DNA of 38,104 bases from Kitasatospora cheerisanensis KCTC 2395 (GCF_000696185.1 NZ_KK853997.1:2658288-2696391); one strand, 5' to 3'. Positions 9,240 to 18,113 are shown, numbered from the stretch's first letter. A program made the numbers and translations. Notes: generated from the letters alone by a model not told the origin.

Positions 9240-10145
9240 TCAGAGAGCGGAGTGCGCGTCGCGCCAGGTGAGGGCGAGACGAGAAGTGCCGGTGGCGTCC
9301 TGCGCGGACCAGCGGACTTCGGAACGGCCCGGCGGGAGCCGGAACAGGTCCAGACGGGAGGACCTCGCCAGGGCCCCGGCGTAGGTGCCTTGGCCGTTGC
9401 GGGCGATGTTGCGCAGGCCGGGCCGGGTCTCGACGTCCAGCGTCTCCCCGGCGCCGAGAGCGGCGGTGAACTCCAGCACCGCGTCCGGCCAACCGTCGAT
9501 CCAGACCTGCGGGTTGACGACGGGCCCGGTGATCCGCAGCTGCGGCCACGCCGGCCGGTTGCCGGTGTTGGCGGCCCACCCGGGCCGGGCCGCCGTGCCA
9601 GAGGTGCCGGTGGTGATCGGGGCGCGCAGCGGCGCGGTGAAGCCGCCGCCGCGCTGGGCGGAGGTGTCCAGAGACAGGGTCAGACCCGACGTGGTGTCCG
9701 CGTACCAGGCCGGGTCGAACCCGGCGAAGGTGATCTCGATCGGGATCCAGCCGTGCGCGGCGTCGGCGAGACTGATCGCGCGGGCGCTGATCAGCCTCCC
9801 GTACTGGCGGCGGGTCGCCTGCCCGGGGCGCTGGACCCGCAGGACGTCCGTCGCACCGGGGGTGAGGCGCAGCTGTGTGTCGGCGGCTTCCTCAAGCTGA
9901 GCGAGCCGGTTGAACGCGGCCGACGGGTTGCCGGGCGTGCGGATGCCTGCGGTGATCCGGATCGCCCGCGGCGCGAGAGTGTCACGGCCCGGGTAGGAGC
10001 CGTCCTCCCCTGGGATCGCCCGGTCGCCGATGTGCTTGTCGGGCGTGCCGATGCCGTCGATGTCGCCGATCAGGACGTCGGTGCCGTGGCCGATGAGCAC
10101 GCCGGCCACGTCGATCTGCCAGTCGGCGAGGGTGGTGTTGGTCAT
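9240..10145 (-). CDS. Distal tail protein (Dit-like), 301 aa
   Basis: ATG 10145 overlaps the tape-measure stop (TGATG), giving tight coupling. The N-terminal third (VLIGHGTDVLIGDIDGIG ... DTLAPRAIRITAGIRT ... FNRLAQLEEA) matches the general layout of siphoviral Dit/phage_tail proteins: a beta-sandwich that forms the ring at the end of the tail tube, followed by a galectin-like C-terminal domain (about 190-300, PQLRITGPVVNPQVWIDG ... FRLPPGRSEVRW). Gene position directly after the tape measure is the strongest evidence. The protein would link the tail tube to the tip proteins downstream. Confidence 0.8.
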   Translation of the reverse strand: MTNTTLADWQIDVAGVLIGHGTDVLIGDIDGIGTPDKHIGDRAIPGEDGSYPGRDTLAPRAIRITAGIRTPGNPSAAFNRLAQLEEAADTQLRLTPGATDVLRVQRPGQATRRQYGRLISARAISLADAAHGWIPIEITFAGFDPAWYADTTSGLTLSLDTSAQRGGGFTAPLRAPITTGTSGTAARPGWAANTGNRPAWPQLRITGPVVNPQVWIDGWPDAVLEFTAALGAGETLDVETRPGLRNIARNGQGTYAGALARSSRLDLFRLPPGRSEVRWSAQDATGTSRLALTWRDAHSAL

Positions 10146-13100
10146 CAGGCCCGCCCTCCGCGCTGGAGGTGGCGAAGGCGGCGCATCACGGCGTCGGCGA
10201 CCTGCTCGCCGGTGACGGCGGAGCCGGTGACGGTGATCGGCATCGAACCGACCAGCGGCCGGGCGCTGTCGCGGACCACCACGACCCCGGCGGCCGGGCG
10301 CGCGGGGACGAGCTTCACGGGTGCTGGGCGAGCGGGCAAGGTGCTGCGGGTGAGGGCACCGACGGCGTACGTGCGCACCGGCTGACCGGGCAGCGGCCCG
10401 TAGACGACGTGGCCGCCGAACTGGGCGGCGACCTGTTCGAGGATCGCCCGCGAGCGGGTGCGCTTCGCCGGGGCGAGGGGGATGTACGCCTCCCCCTGGG
10501 TCTCGGGCTCCGCCCAGATCCGCCACGCGCCCGCAGGGGCGATCTGGGCGACGTGCTGCTCACGCAGCCCGCCGTCGGCGTAGAACGACAGCACGCTGCC
10601 GTCGGCCTGCATCCGGTCCTGCGTCTCGCGGATGTTCTTCTCCCCGAGCTGCTTGAAGTAGACGGGGATGGTGACCGACTTCGGCGCGTCGACGGAGACG
10701 CTGATGGTCTTCTGCCCGGGGATCGCCCGCACGGACGCGCCGATGCCGTCCAGGGCGGCCTGCACCTTGCCCATGTCACCGGACAGCAGCGCCGAGGTCA
10801 GGGCCTGCGCGGCCGCCGTACCGCGTTCCTTAGACACCTGGGCAATCAGCGTGAGCATGCCGCTCCACTCGGCGTTCGCCTGGATGCCGGCGTTCTTGAA
10901 CGCCGCCACGACCTGCGTCAGGTCGGGCGCGCTGATCGGCGGCTGAGCACCCCAAATCGCACGCAGCGAGGTCATTGCCCGGTCGACGTCCCCGGCCAGG
11001 AGCGCGTCGGCGAACGCCTGCGCCGCGTCGGCGCCACGCTCGTGGGCGACCTTGGTGACCAGGTCGAGGCCGGTGGCCATCTCCTCCCGGGACGCTTCGG
11101 TGCCCTTGCGGACAGCGGCCGTCATGTCGGTGACGGCCATCTGCTGAAGGATCCGCCCGAACGCGGCAACATCGTTGGTCTGCGCGGCAGTTGCCCACGC
11201 CCTGGCCGTGTCCTGCCCGTACTTCGCGGCGATCGCCGGGAGCTGCTCCAGCCCGGACTGGAACGTGGCCTGCGAGCGGGCGGCGTCCTCGGCGATGATG
11301 GACTGGAGTTCGTCGGCGACCTGGGTGTGGCCGTCCTTGAGCTGCTTGACCAACTCGTCCAGCATCGGCGCGGCCGACACGCCCAGTTCGGCGAAGTGCC
11401 CGGTGAGGTCCTGGTAGCCCGCGAGGGCGAGTTCGGACAGGTTGTTCTGGAAGTCGCGCTGCGCCTGGAGTTGGCGGCGCAGCTCGGCGAGGTAGTCGTC
11501 CAGCTTGCCCTTCGTCACCTCCACGAGGCCCTGGAGCTGGTCGGCTGCGCCCTTCTTCCCGGCCTTCAAGTTCTCCACCAGGGTGTGGGCGAGCCCGGCG
11601 GAGGCATCGCCGAGGCCGCGGAAGTGGTCGGCAAGCGGCCCGTAGCCGCGCCGCGCCAGCTCGTCCAGATCCGCCTGAAACCCGGTGGTGGCCTTCGCCT
11701 GGTCGGCGAGCGCCTGGGTGTAGTCGCCGACGCTGGCCTTGGTCAGGTCGATCTTCCGGCCGACTTCGGTAGTGGCCGCCCCGGCGCGCTCCTGCGCCCG
11801 CTTCCACGCCTCGGTGGGCTCGACGATGTCGCCGATGGCCTTGCCGAGGGCCTTCATCTCGTCGGTCGGCCTCGGCGTGCCGTTCTTGTCGGTCGGCAGC
11901 AGCATCTCCAGGTTCCACGCCGCCGCGTTGCCCTGGATCGCGGTGTGGATCTTGGAGTTGACGATGTTCATCGTCTCCGCGAGTTCGGCCTCCTTCTGGA
12001 CGGCCTCCTCCCACTGCTTGCGCTTCTCTACGAGGACCTTCCGGGCGTCGTCGTAGGTGCCCATGGCGTTACCGCCCGCCTTGCGGGCCTGAATGTCGGA
12101 AGCCAACTTCGCCTCCGAGTCCTGCAAGCGGCGCTCCAACGCTTCGAGCTTGCCGCCGCCGGTGGCGACCGCGTCGATGGCCTCAGCCATGTCCAATCCG
12201 GCGCGCTTGATCTTCGCCGCCGCGTCGCCGCTGGTCAGCTGCTCTGCCAGCTTGCGGACGCCGCTGCCCTGCTCGCCCTCGCTGCGCTCGGCCTTGAGGG
12301 CCGCAACGAGTTCCTGCGTCGCGTCCTTGGCCTTCTGCTTGCTGGCTGCGTAGGCGGCGTACACGCCGACGCCGATGGTCAGGAGCGCGGTCAGGCCGCC
12401 GACGGCCAGCCCGGCGCCGCGCAGCACTGCCGGGAGGACCGCGCCGCCGGCGCGGGCCTCATCCAAAGAGGTGCGGAACGCGGTGATCGCGGGCGCGACC
12501 TTGAGGAACGCGGCACGGCCGAGGAGCGCCGCGGCCGACAGGCCGATAAGGATCTCCGCGACGGTCTTGACCGGGCCCGGCAGGTCGTTGATCGTTCCGA
12601 CGAAGACGTGCAGTGCGTTGCCGATCGCCTGGAGCGCGGGCAGCAGCGCCCGGGACAGGTCCATGCCCAACGCAACGGACTCGTTGCGGAACAGCGACCA
12701 CTGGCCGGTGACGGTCTGCGTCTGGATCGCGTACGCCCGCTGGGTCGCGCCGGCGCGGACGACCTCGTTGGAGATCGCCGCGTACGTGGAGGCGTAGTTC
12801 GCGCCGTCCGCCGCCGCCAGAGCCAGCACCGCGCGCACCGCGCGGATGTCCTTGAACATGTTGGTGATGGCTTCGGCGTTGCCGTGGGTGGCCTGGTTCA
12901 GCTTGTTGATGACGACGTACAGGCCGTCCTGCCGGATCGCGGACGCGGTCGACTCGTAGCCCAAGTCCTGTATGGCATCCCGCAGTTCACGGGTCGGCTT
13001 CATCATGCGGGTCATCAGCATGTTCAGCGCGGTCGCGGACTCGGCTGCCGGGATGCCGGACAGGGTGATCGCGGCGAGCGCCGAGCTCAGGTCGTCGAAC

Positions 13101-14299
13101 TCCACCCCGGCGGCGGCGGCCATCGGAACCACGTCGCCGAGTTGCTGCGCCAGTTCCTCGAAGCTGATGACGCCGAGGTTGACGGTCTGGAACATCGTGT
13201 CCATCACGTCGGACGCCTCGCTGGCGGGCTTCCCGTACGCCTTGAGGACGCCGAGGAGCGCGTACGCGGCGGTCTCGGTGGTCGTCAGGCCGGCGGACGC
13301 GCCGGTCGCGGCGACCTTGAGGATGTCCATCGCCTGGGCGCCGTCGAACCCCGTGCTCACGACCTGGTACAGGCCCTCGGCGAGCTGCGACGCGGTCTGC
13401 GGGAGGGTCGTGCTGAGTTGGACGATCTGGTCGGTGAACGCCGAGATGTTGGTGTCGTTGATCTGCTGGCTGATCGTCAGCACGTTGGCCATGTGCCGCT
13501 CCAGCTCGATCGACGCGCCGGAACCGGCGGCGAGGATCGCGGCGAGCAGCAGGCCGCCCTTGGCGAGGCGTTCGACGCGCGCGGTGCCGGCGGCGGCGCT
13601 CGCCGCAGCAAGGTCCGCTTCGGCGCGGCCGACTTCTGCGAGTGAAGCGGCGGTTCGGCGCGCGGCGGTCTCTTCGACGGCGGCGCGCTCGACGCGGGCG
13701 ACCGTCGCCGCGCCCTCGGCGGCGGCGGTCTGGGCGGTCATCCGCTGCGCGAGTGCGGACGCGCGGGCGGAACGTTCCTGCGCGTCGGCGGCGCGGGCGG
13801 CCTGCACGGTCTGGGCTTCGGCAGCGCGGGTCGCAGCCGCCGCGGCAGCAGCGGCGGTGTTCTGCGCCGCGACGGCCCCGGCACCGGCGGCGGCCTGCGC
13901 GCGGGCCGCCATCGTCTGCGCGATCTCCTGCGCCCGGGCGGCGCGGGCGGTGGCCTCGACAGCGGCGGTCTGCTCAGCCTGCGCCTTGGCGGCCGCCCGG
14001 GCGGCCAGGGCCTGGGCCCGGCCTGACCGCTCGGCCGCCGCGGCGGCGGTGCTCTGCGCGGCAGCCGTCCGGTCGACGGCTTCCCGGACGGTGCTCTGGG
14101 CGCGGACCGCTTCGGCGGCGGCCGCGATCTGGGCCCGGCCGAGGCGTTCGGCGGCGGCTTCGACCCGGCCGAGAGCGGCCTGTGTGCCGCTCAACTGCCC
14201 GTCGAAGGCGCGCAGCTGCTGGCCGCCGCCGCGCAGCCCACTGGTCAGACCAGCGAGCTGCGCCTGCAGCGAGACATACAGGGTGTAGGCGCCGGCCAC
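10145..14299 (-). CDS. Tail tape measure protein, 1384 aa
   Basis: The GTG start at 14299 is preceded by GGAG that overlaps the stop of the chaperone gene. Residues about 30-240 are extremely Ala-rich coiled coil (repeats of AAAERSGRAQ type). About 270-515 match the conserved phage tape-measure core (LTISQQINDT ... VVSTGFDGAQAMDILKVAATGA ... AITLSGIPAAESATALNML). Near 620-650 is a hydrophobic stretch (GLAVGGLTALLTIGVGVYAAYA) that could insert into the host membrane. The C-terminus (about 1250-1330) carries the QGEAYIPLAP-type ending common to these proteins. The protein sets tail length; at about 0.15 nm per residue the predicted tail is roughly 200 nm. The ORF is open throughout, notable in a module lacking head genes. 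Confidence 0.92.
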   Translation of the reverse strand: MAGAYTLYVSLQAQLAGLTSGLRGGGQQLRAFDGQLSGTQAALGRVEAAAERLGRAQIAAAAEAVRAQSTVREAVDRTAAAQSTAAAAAERSGRAQALAARAAAKAQAEQTAAVEATARAARAQEIAQTMAARAQAAAGAGAVAAQNTAAAAAAAATRAAEAQTVQAARAADAQERSARASALAQRMTAQTAAAEGAATVARVERAAVEETAARRTAASLAEVGRAEADLAAASAAAGTARVERLAKGGLLLAAILAAGSGASIELERHMANVLTISQQINDTNISAFTDQIVQLSTTLPQTASQLAEGLYQVVSTGFDGAQAMDILKVAATGASAGLTTTETAAYALLGVLKAYGKPASEASDVMDTMFQTVNLGVISFEELAQQLGDVVPMAAAAGVEFDDLSSALAAITLSGIPAAESATALNMLMTRMMKPTRELRDAIQDLGYESTASAIRQDGLYVVINKLNQATHGNAEAITNMFKDIRAVRAVLALAAADGANYASTYAAISNEVVRAGATQRAYAIQTQTVTGQWSLFRNESVALGMDLSRALLPALQAIGNALHVFVGTINDLPGPVKTVAEILIGLSAAALLGRAAFLKVAPAITAFRTSLDEARAGGAVLPAVLRGAGLAVGGLTALLTIGVGVYAAYAASKQKAKDATQELVAALKAERSEGEQGSGVRKLAEQLTSGDAAAKIKRAGLDMAEAIDAVATGGGKLEALERRLQDSEAKLASDIQARKAGGNAMGTYDDARKVLVEKRKQWEEAVQKEAELAETMNIVNSKIHTAIQGNAAAWNLEMLLPTDKNGTPRPTDEMKALGKAIGDIVEPTEAWKRAQERAGAATTEVGRKIDLTKASVGDYTQALADQAKATTGFQADLDELARRGYGPLADHFRGLGDASAGLAHTLVENLKAGKKGAADQLQGLVEVTKGKLDDYLAELRRQLQAQRDFQNNLSELALAGYQDLTGHFAELGVSAAPMLDELVKQLKDGHTQVADELQSIIAEDAARSQATFQSGLEQLPAIAAKYGQDTARAWATAAQTNDVAAFGRILQQMAVTDMTAAVRKGTEASREEMATGLDLVTKVAHERGADAAQAFADALLAGDVDRAMTSLRAIWGAQPPISAPDLTQVVAAFKNAGIQANAEWSGMLTLIAQVSKERGTAAAQALTSALLSGDMGKVQAALDGIGASVRAIPGQKTISVSVDAPKSVTIPVYFKQLGEKNIRETQDRMQADGSVLSFYADGGLREQHVAQIAPAGAWRIWAEPETQGEAYIPLAPAKRTRSRAILEQVAAQFGGHVVYGPLPGQPVRTYAVGALTRSTLPARPAPVKLVPARPAAGVVVVRDSARPLVGSMPITVTGSAVTGEQVADAVMRRLRHLQRGGRA

Positions 14300-14303
14300 C
14301 CGG

Positions 14304-14639
14304 CTACTCCGTTCTGGGCGTCAGCCCGATCCTCACCCCGCGCCCGTCGGCCCCGTCCGGGACCTGTTCCTGCTCTGCGGCGATCAGTTCGCACCCTGGG
14401 CAGCGGTGCGTTGCCGCGATGTAGGCGAACCGGTCTCCGCCCGCCTGCTCGTCCCACTCCTGCGGCCTGGTGCCGCAGCCGTCGCAGACCTGCCGGACGA
14501 ACGCCGTGTAGGCGAGCGCCTTGGCCCGGTCCAGTGCCGTCCACCGGCCGTCGCCAGCCCCCATCAGCTGGCTGTGCGGGATCCCGTACCGGTCCGCGAG
14601 TTCCATCTCCGCGCGGAACCCCGCATCGGCGATCAGCCT
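14304..14639 (-). CDS. Tail assembly chaperone, -1 frameshift extension (gpT-like), 111 codons
   Basis: Read as the -1 frame continuation of the upstream chaperone from the slippery site. The first residues are RLIADAGFRAEMELADRYGIPHS, a motif typical of the second half of siphoviral GT chaperones, followed by FVRQVCDGCG and HRCPGCELI, a four-cysteine zinc-ribbon-like pair. A free-standing start at ATG 14606 is possible, but no good ribosome site precedes it and the conserved segment begins upstream of it. The 200+111 residue fusion (about 311 aa) would bind the tape measure during tail assembly. Its stop (14306-14304) lies five bases before the tape-measure start. Confidence 0.8.
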   Translation of the reverse strand, partial: RLIADAGFRAEMELADRYGIPHSQLMGAGDGRWTALDRAKALAYTAFVRQVCDGCGTRPQEWDEQAGGDRFAYIAATHRCPGCELIAAEQEQVPDGADGRGVRIGLTPRTE

Positions 14640-15238
14640 TTTCCCAGGTCCCCGCGAAGGGTCTGGTTCGGCATCAGGGCCGCGGTGAACAGGGCCTTCG
14701 CGTCGATCTCCGACCAGTCGTCCAGCAGCTCCTGCGCGTCCTCGACGCTCATCCCCGGCACCTCGGTCCCGTCCGGGTCGCGTTCGATGTGGCAGGCGGC
14801 CACCAGCGCCGCGGGGAACGTCTCGACGTTGTACTCCATGCCCTTGTCGGCCTGCTCCTCGGTCGGGGCGTGCTCCTCAAGCAGCTGCCTCCACACCGGC
14901 CGGGGCAGAGCCCGGAACGTGAGGGTCACGGTGGCGTCGGCGAGGCGCTGCTGCGCGGTCGCGGCGACGGACTGGGCGATGACGACCAGCGGGTGCCGCT
15001 CCACCCACTCCGCGCGATCCTCCTCGGGCACGCCCTCGTCGTCGGCGGCCTTCTTCGCTGCGGCCCGCGCGGTTGCCAGGCCGATGGTCGCCTCGCCAAC
15101 CGCGGCCTTCGCCGCGTCGTCGTCGCAGAACGACACGGTCTTCTCGGCGAGGCGCCGGGCGCGCAGCCGCGCCATCTTCGCCTTCCAGTGCGGGTCCCGC
15201 TCCACGGCGGCCGCCGGCGGCATCTGGGTGTTCGTCAT
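14633..15238 (-). CDS. Tail assembly chaperone (gpG-like), 201 aa
   Basis: ATG 15238 lies 11 bases after the major tail gene. The protein is helical and acidic (ERDPHWKAKMARLRARRLAEKTVSFCDDDAAK ... WRQLLEEHAPTEEQ ... AQELLDDWSEID) and ends FTAALMPNQTLRGDLGKG. Position between major tail protein and tape measure, plus a perfect slippery heptamer over the last codons, identifies it as the shorter, abundant chaperone of the G/GT pair. It would coat the tape measure and recruit tail-tube subunits. The stop codon is six bases past the slippery site. Confidence 0.85.
   Translation of the reverse strand: MTNTQMPPAAAVERDPHWKAKMARLRARRLAEKTVSFCDDDAAKAAVGEATIGLATARAAAKKAADDEGVPEEDRAEWVERHPLVVIAQSVAATAQQRLADATVTLTFRALPRPVWRQLLEEHAPTEEQADKGMEYNVETFPAALVAACHIERDPDGTEVPGMSVEDAQELLDDWSEIDAKALFTAALMPNQTLRGDLGKG
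14639..14645 (-). promoter_or_regulatory. Programmed -1 ribosomal frameshift site GGGAAAA
   Basis: On the minus strand the zero-frame codons CTG GGA AAA GGC TGA contain the canonical X XXY YYZ heptamer G GGA AAA. Slippage by -1 moves ribosomes exactly into the frame of the downstream zinc-ribbon ORF, bypassing the TGA six bases further on. Phage lambda uses the closely similar GGGAAAG at the equivalent place. Confidence 0.85.
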
Positions 15239-15249
15239 CGCCCTCCCCC

Positions 15250-15741
15250 TCAGCCCGCGGCGGCGGCCGGGATCGGCGCGTCCAGGGTCGGCAGGTCGCT
15301 GATGCTGAACGACACCTTGAACTTGGCGGGCTCGGTGCCCGTCGAGTAGGACGGGGCGCGGGAGCCGACCCGGACCGGGAAGACGTCCATGCTCTTCGAG
15401 GTCGGAACGTCGCCCTTGCGGAGGATCACGATGTAGCCCACCGAGTCCTTCGACAGGAGCTTCTCGATGGCGTCGCTGACCAGGTCCTCGTAAAAGGTGA
15501 GGCTGGAGTTCGCGGCCTTGTCCTCGCCCGGGATGGAGGTGGCGAACCGGTTGCCCAGATCAGGGGTCTCGATCGGCGAATTTTCGAGGCTCCAGCCCTC
15601 GATGTCGGCGACCTGCTTCGACAGGTCGGTACCGGCGATGAGCTCCGTCCGGGTCGGGATGTTGGTGGCGGCGGCGATCGTCTCCAGGTAGAGGATCTTG
15701 GTGACGCCGCGGCGCATGAACCGCTGCTGCGTGGAAGCCAC
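15250..15741 (-). CDS. Major tail (tube) protein, 163 aa
   Basis: The GTG start at 15741 is preceded by a GGAAA-type leader. The protein starts STQQRFMRRGVTKILYLETIAAATNIPTR and has alternating beta segments and IEGWSLENSPIETPDLGNRFATSIPGEDKAANSS, the loop-rich middle typical of siphoviral tail tube subunits of actinobacteriophages. Its place directly upstream of the chaperones and tape measure supports this. Length is normal for a compact tail tube protein. It would polymerise as hexameric rings around the tape measure. Confidence 0.8.
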   Translation of the reverse strand: MASTQQRFMRRGVTKILYLETIAAATNIPTRTELIAGTDLSKQVADIEGWSLENSPIETPDLGNRFATSIPGEDKAANSSLTFYEDLVSDAIEKLLSKDSVGYIVILRKGDVPTSKSMDVFPVRVGSRAPSYSTGTEPAKFKVSFSISDLPTLDAPIPAAAAG

Positions 15742-15918
15742 GCTGACTCACATTTCCGGGGACGCCGTCACCCGGGCGGTCGTCTGCCGCCGGAGACCCG
15801 TCCCCTACGTCGCACCACCCGCATCGGCGGGATGGCGAAGGGAGTCGGCCCGTACCGGTGGTCGGGCGTCCGTGCGGGGGTCTCCACGGTGAGATGCCGC
15901 CAGGCGGCGGCAAGCTGA

Positions 15919-16356
15919 TCAGCTGCCAGGTGTCGTGACGTGCAGCGCAATCCGAGTGATGTAACTGTATACGCCGTTCACGACGGTCGGTCCGTCCTCA
16001 CGGTCGACCTCCCGGCCGTACACGGTGTGCCCGGCAGCGACGATCGGCGTGGCGAACGCCCCGGACGCCCCAGTGCCCAGCAGTCCGGCCCTGGTCTTGT
16101 CCGCCATCCACTCGGCCTGCTCCGCGGTGCTGCCCACCGACGTGACCTGGTAGACGAGCCGGGCGTCACCAGCCTGGTCGCCGAACGGCGGCCCGAAACT
16201 GACGCCGCCGAGCGGCATCAAGATGTTGTAGGGAAGCGTGTTCCCGGTCGGCTTGTCGGCGGCCAACGGCACCGCCCCGTAGCCGCAACTGCGACCGGTG
16301 CTGGCGACCAGCGCGACCTGAACGGCGAGCGACACGACCCGCCCCTGAACGGCCAT
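15919..16356 (-). CDS. Tail terminator-like protein, 145 aa
   Basis: ATG 16356 has an excellent GGAGGAG ribosome site. The protein opens with a hydrophobic beta/alpha segment (VVSLAVQVALVAS), then PYNILMPLGGVSFGPPFGDQAGDARLVYQVTSVG, and ends SYITRIALHVTTPGS. This arrangement (short minor protein just upstream of the major tail protein, with a conserved 'YQVTSVG' strand) is typical of siphoviral tail-terminator/tail-completion proteins that cap the tube before head joining. Function inferred from position and general form. A 177-base gap with no gene separates it from the tail tube gene. Confidence 0.65.
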   Translation of the reverse strand: MAVQGRVVSLAVQVALVASTGRSCGYGAVPLAADKPTGNTLPYNILMPLGGVSFGPPFGDQAGDARLVYQVTSVGSTAEQAEWMADKTRAGLLGTGASGAFATPIVAAGHTVYGREVDREDGPTVVNGVYSYITRIALHVTTPGS

Positions 16357-16629
16357 CTACTGCTCCTCCTGTTCATCGTGGCCCGGCGGCTCGTCGCCGA
16401 CACGGCACGCAGTGATCTGCCCGGCCAGGTCAAGACCCGCGTAGTGCAGCAGCCCCGCACGGTCCCACGCCGGCATGTCCGCAGGACTGGCCTCCACGTA
16501 CAGACCCAGCTCCCCCGTCACCTCGTCGACAACCTCCAGCACGAGCAGCGCCCGGGACAGCAGCCCCGCGCCGTGGGCCCGCAGTACCCCGGCTACGGCC
16601 TGGTGGATGTCGTCCGTCAGCTGGCTCAC
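16357..16629 (-). CDS. Phage hypothetical protein, 90 aa
   Basis: GTG 16629 overlaps the previous stop (GTGA) and its own stop abuts the next start. The protein has a helical N-terminus (SQLTDDIHQAVAGVLRAHGAGLLSRALLVLEVVDE), a short beta segment, and an acidic tail (DEPPGHDEQEEQ). Position among head-tail joining genes suggests a small connector or assembly protein. I do not recognise the family. Confidence 0.65.
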   Translation of the reverse strand: MSQLTDDIHQAVAGVLRAHGAGLLSRALLVLEVVDEVTGELGLYVEASPADMPAWDRAGLLHYAGLDLAGQITACRVGDEPPGHDEQEEQ

Positions 16630-17030
16630 CCGGACACCACCTGCTCGGCGAGCCGCGCCATGGCCGCCGCGAACAGCGGCCCGACGCGGTCCACGGATGG
16701 GCCGACGTGCGGGAGGGGCTGCTGGTTGTAGACCCGGCCGAGACTGTCCGCGCCAACGAACCCGTACTCCAGGCGGGCCGCCTGCGGCCGGTTGGTGCCG
16801 ACGATCGCCTCCGCCCCGCCCGGGACGGTGCGGACTTCGGTGCCCCACGAGCGCCGGTAGTCGCCGCTCTGCACTTCCGGACCGGGCCTACCCGACGCCG
16901 CCGCCCGGATCGCGGTCTCCAGGATCATCGCGTGGTGCCGCACAACCGCGGTCGCCGCGGCCGGCACCGCAACGGCACGGGCTTCCAACTGGGCAGCGAC
17001 CACGGCGGCGTTGCTGCTGACCCGGGCCAT
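16626..17030 (-). CDS. HK97 gp10-like head-tail joining protein, 134 aa
   Basis: ATG 17030 overlaps the upstream stop (TGATG). The sequence carries an Ala-rich N-terminal helix (VVAAQLEARAVAVPAAATAVVRHHAMIL), then RPGPEVQSGDYRRSW, VGTNRPQAARLEYGF and QPLPHVGPSVDRVGPLFAAAMARL, the characteristic layout of HK97 gp10 family proteins. These act at the head-tail interface during completion. Its retention without any visible capsid gene is discussed in the findings. Confidence 0.8.
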   Translation of the reverse strand: MARVSSNAAVVAAQLEARAVAVPAAATAVVRHHAMILETAIRAAASGRPGPEVQSGDYRRSWGTEVRTVPGGAEAIVGTNRPQAARLEYGFVGADSLGRVYNQQPLPHVGPSVDRVGPLFAAAMARLAEQVVSG

Positions 17031-17440
17031 CAGCCGGCCACCGGCTCGGGCTCGCCGGGCTGGCGCTTGCCCAACGCCCACTCGGCGAGCTGGGTCAACA
17101 GCGCCCGTGTGAACTCGTTGGGTCCGCCGTCGAGGAGGTCGTGCCGGTTGAGGACGGCTCGTTCGGTCTCCGCCGGGTCGAGGGCGGCGAGGAACTGGGC
17201 GGCGGCCGGACCCGGGTCGGGGGCTTCGCCGACTACGACCCGGGCGGTGCCTTCCCAGTCGGGGTTGGCGTTCGGGCGGAGCACGAGGAGAAGTTCCGGG
17301 GCCTGCCCGGCGGTGTGCACCAGTTGGTAGGAGGCGACCTGGTCGGCGACGTCGCGGCCGTCGAGCTCCAGGCGGGCGGTTGGCCCGGTGGCCTGGATGC
17401 GGACGTGCCGCTGCTCGGGGGAAGTGGCAGTGGGGGTCAT
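17030..17440 (-). CDS. Phage hypothetical protein, 136 aa
   Basis: ATG 17440 is chosen over an upstream in-frame start because coding character begins there. The N-terminal half is beta-rich (HVRIQATGPTARLELDGRDVADQVASYQLVHTAGQ ... LLLVLRPNANPDWEG), the C-terminal part helical (FTRALLTQLAEWALGKRQ). I do not recognise a specific family; similar proteins lie between head-completion genes in actinobacteriophages. It is coupled to the gp10-like gene and is the first gene downstream of the lower-GC insertion. Confidence 0.65.
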   Translation of the reverse strand: MTPTATSPEQRHVRIQATGPTARLELDGRDVADQVASYQLVHTAGQAPELLLVLRPNANPDWEGTARVVVGEAPDPGPAAAQFLAALDPAETERAVLNRHDLLDGGPNEFTRALLTQLAEWALGKRQPGEPEPVAG

Positions 17441-17811
17441 GATCACGACCCTAGGAGCCGTGACGGACAACGCTGATTGTCAGCAGCGCCCGGTACCGTC
17501 TCGCGCTGCTCAGCTGCCAGGGCTACGCCGGCGGCTGCTTCGAGAGGGTGGCTGGACGAGAGCTCCGCGCTCGCATCAGGGCTCAGGTCGGCGGCAGCAG
17601 CATGAGGTGGCATGGCCCCGTCGAATAAGCACGTGTGCCGGATGTGCGTAATTTATCGACGCCGGATACATTCCAACAACCAGCCTTCCTGTCAGCCGCT
17701 CCTGAAACCTTGCCAAAGGCGTCGGATGTCACGCTGCAAGGATTTCTCTCTGATATCGTCTATCGCGCAGCTTGCTTCTTGGTGAAGCTGCTACCTCTTC
17801 ATGGAGAGGAG
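17441..17811. other. Intergenic, lower-GC left part of the island; no convincing gene
   Basis: Third-position G/C in the only long plus-strand frame here (from 17635, including a TTA at 17653) is near 50 percent, unlike true genes in this window. I therefore treat it as leader sequence for the small plus-strand gene that follows. The end of the segment carries a very strong AGGAGG Shine-Dalgarno (17807-17812). Confidence 0.5.
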
Positions 17812-17943
17812 GTGACGGAACTGAACACTGGCGGCGATTCGAACGATGGTTCGCCGGTGTGGACGTGGCTCAGGCGAGCGGCGGAGATGACGACAGTCAT
17901 CATCGGCGCTTACCAGCTTGTTGAGTACGTGCTCAGCAAGTAG
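17812..17943 (+). CDS. Small single-pass membrane protein, 43 aa
   Basis: The reading frame from GTG 17812 has about 77 percent G/C at third positions, whereas the upstream in-frame stretch does not, so the gene most likely starts here or at CTG 17821, which is eight bases after AGGAGG. The peptide has a polar Asn/Asp/Ser-rich N-terminus, WTWLRRAAEM, then one hydrophobic segment (about 26-41, TTVIIGAYQLVEYVL) and a Lys tail. It is the only plus-strand gene within the phage module and is followed by a strong terminator, so it is an independent unit, like a phage moron. Small toxins and phage membrane proteins share this form; function unknown. Confidence 0.45.
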   Translation: MTELNTGGDSNDGSPVWTWLRRAAEMTTVIIGAYQLVEYVLSK

Positions 17944-18001
17944 CGCCACGCCGGAGGGGCCCAGACGGTCGCCACCGCCCGAGCCCCTCCTCCACCCGTC
18001 T

Positions 18002-18051
18002 GGCATCCTGCCGCTGGCACTGACGAGCGGCGGCAGGATGCCCCTTTTTTT
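18002..18051 (+). terminator. Strong Rho-independent terminator
   Basis: A perfect 13-bp stem (18002-18014 pairing with 18030-18042, GGCATCCTGCCGC) with a 15-base loop is followed by CC and seven T residues. This is the most canonical terminator in the window and ends the small plus-strand gene. Confidence 0.9.
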
Positions 18052-18113
18052 GCCTTGGGTGGGTGCCGGCCCCTGGGACCGACAGAAAGAACCATACCAC
18101 CTTTACGGTGCGC

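Noticed and set aside
10169..13645. Plus-strand ORF of 1158 codons opposite the tape measure gene
   Set aside because: Shadow of the Ala-rich tape measure coding strand; sequence is low in aromatic residues, rich in Gly/Arg/Val/Leu/Asp, with no motif.
17635..17811. Upstream extension of the small plus-strand membrane protein to GTG 17635
   Set aside because: GC at third positions is about 50 percent and a strong ribosome site lies later, at 17807-17812.
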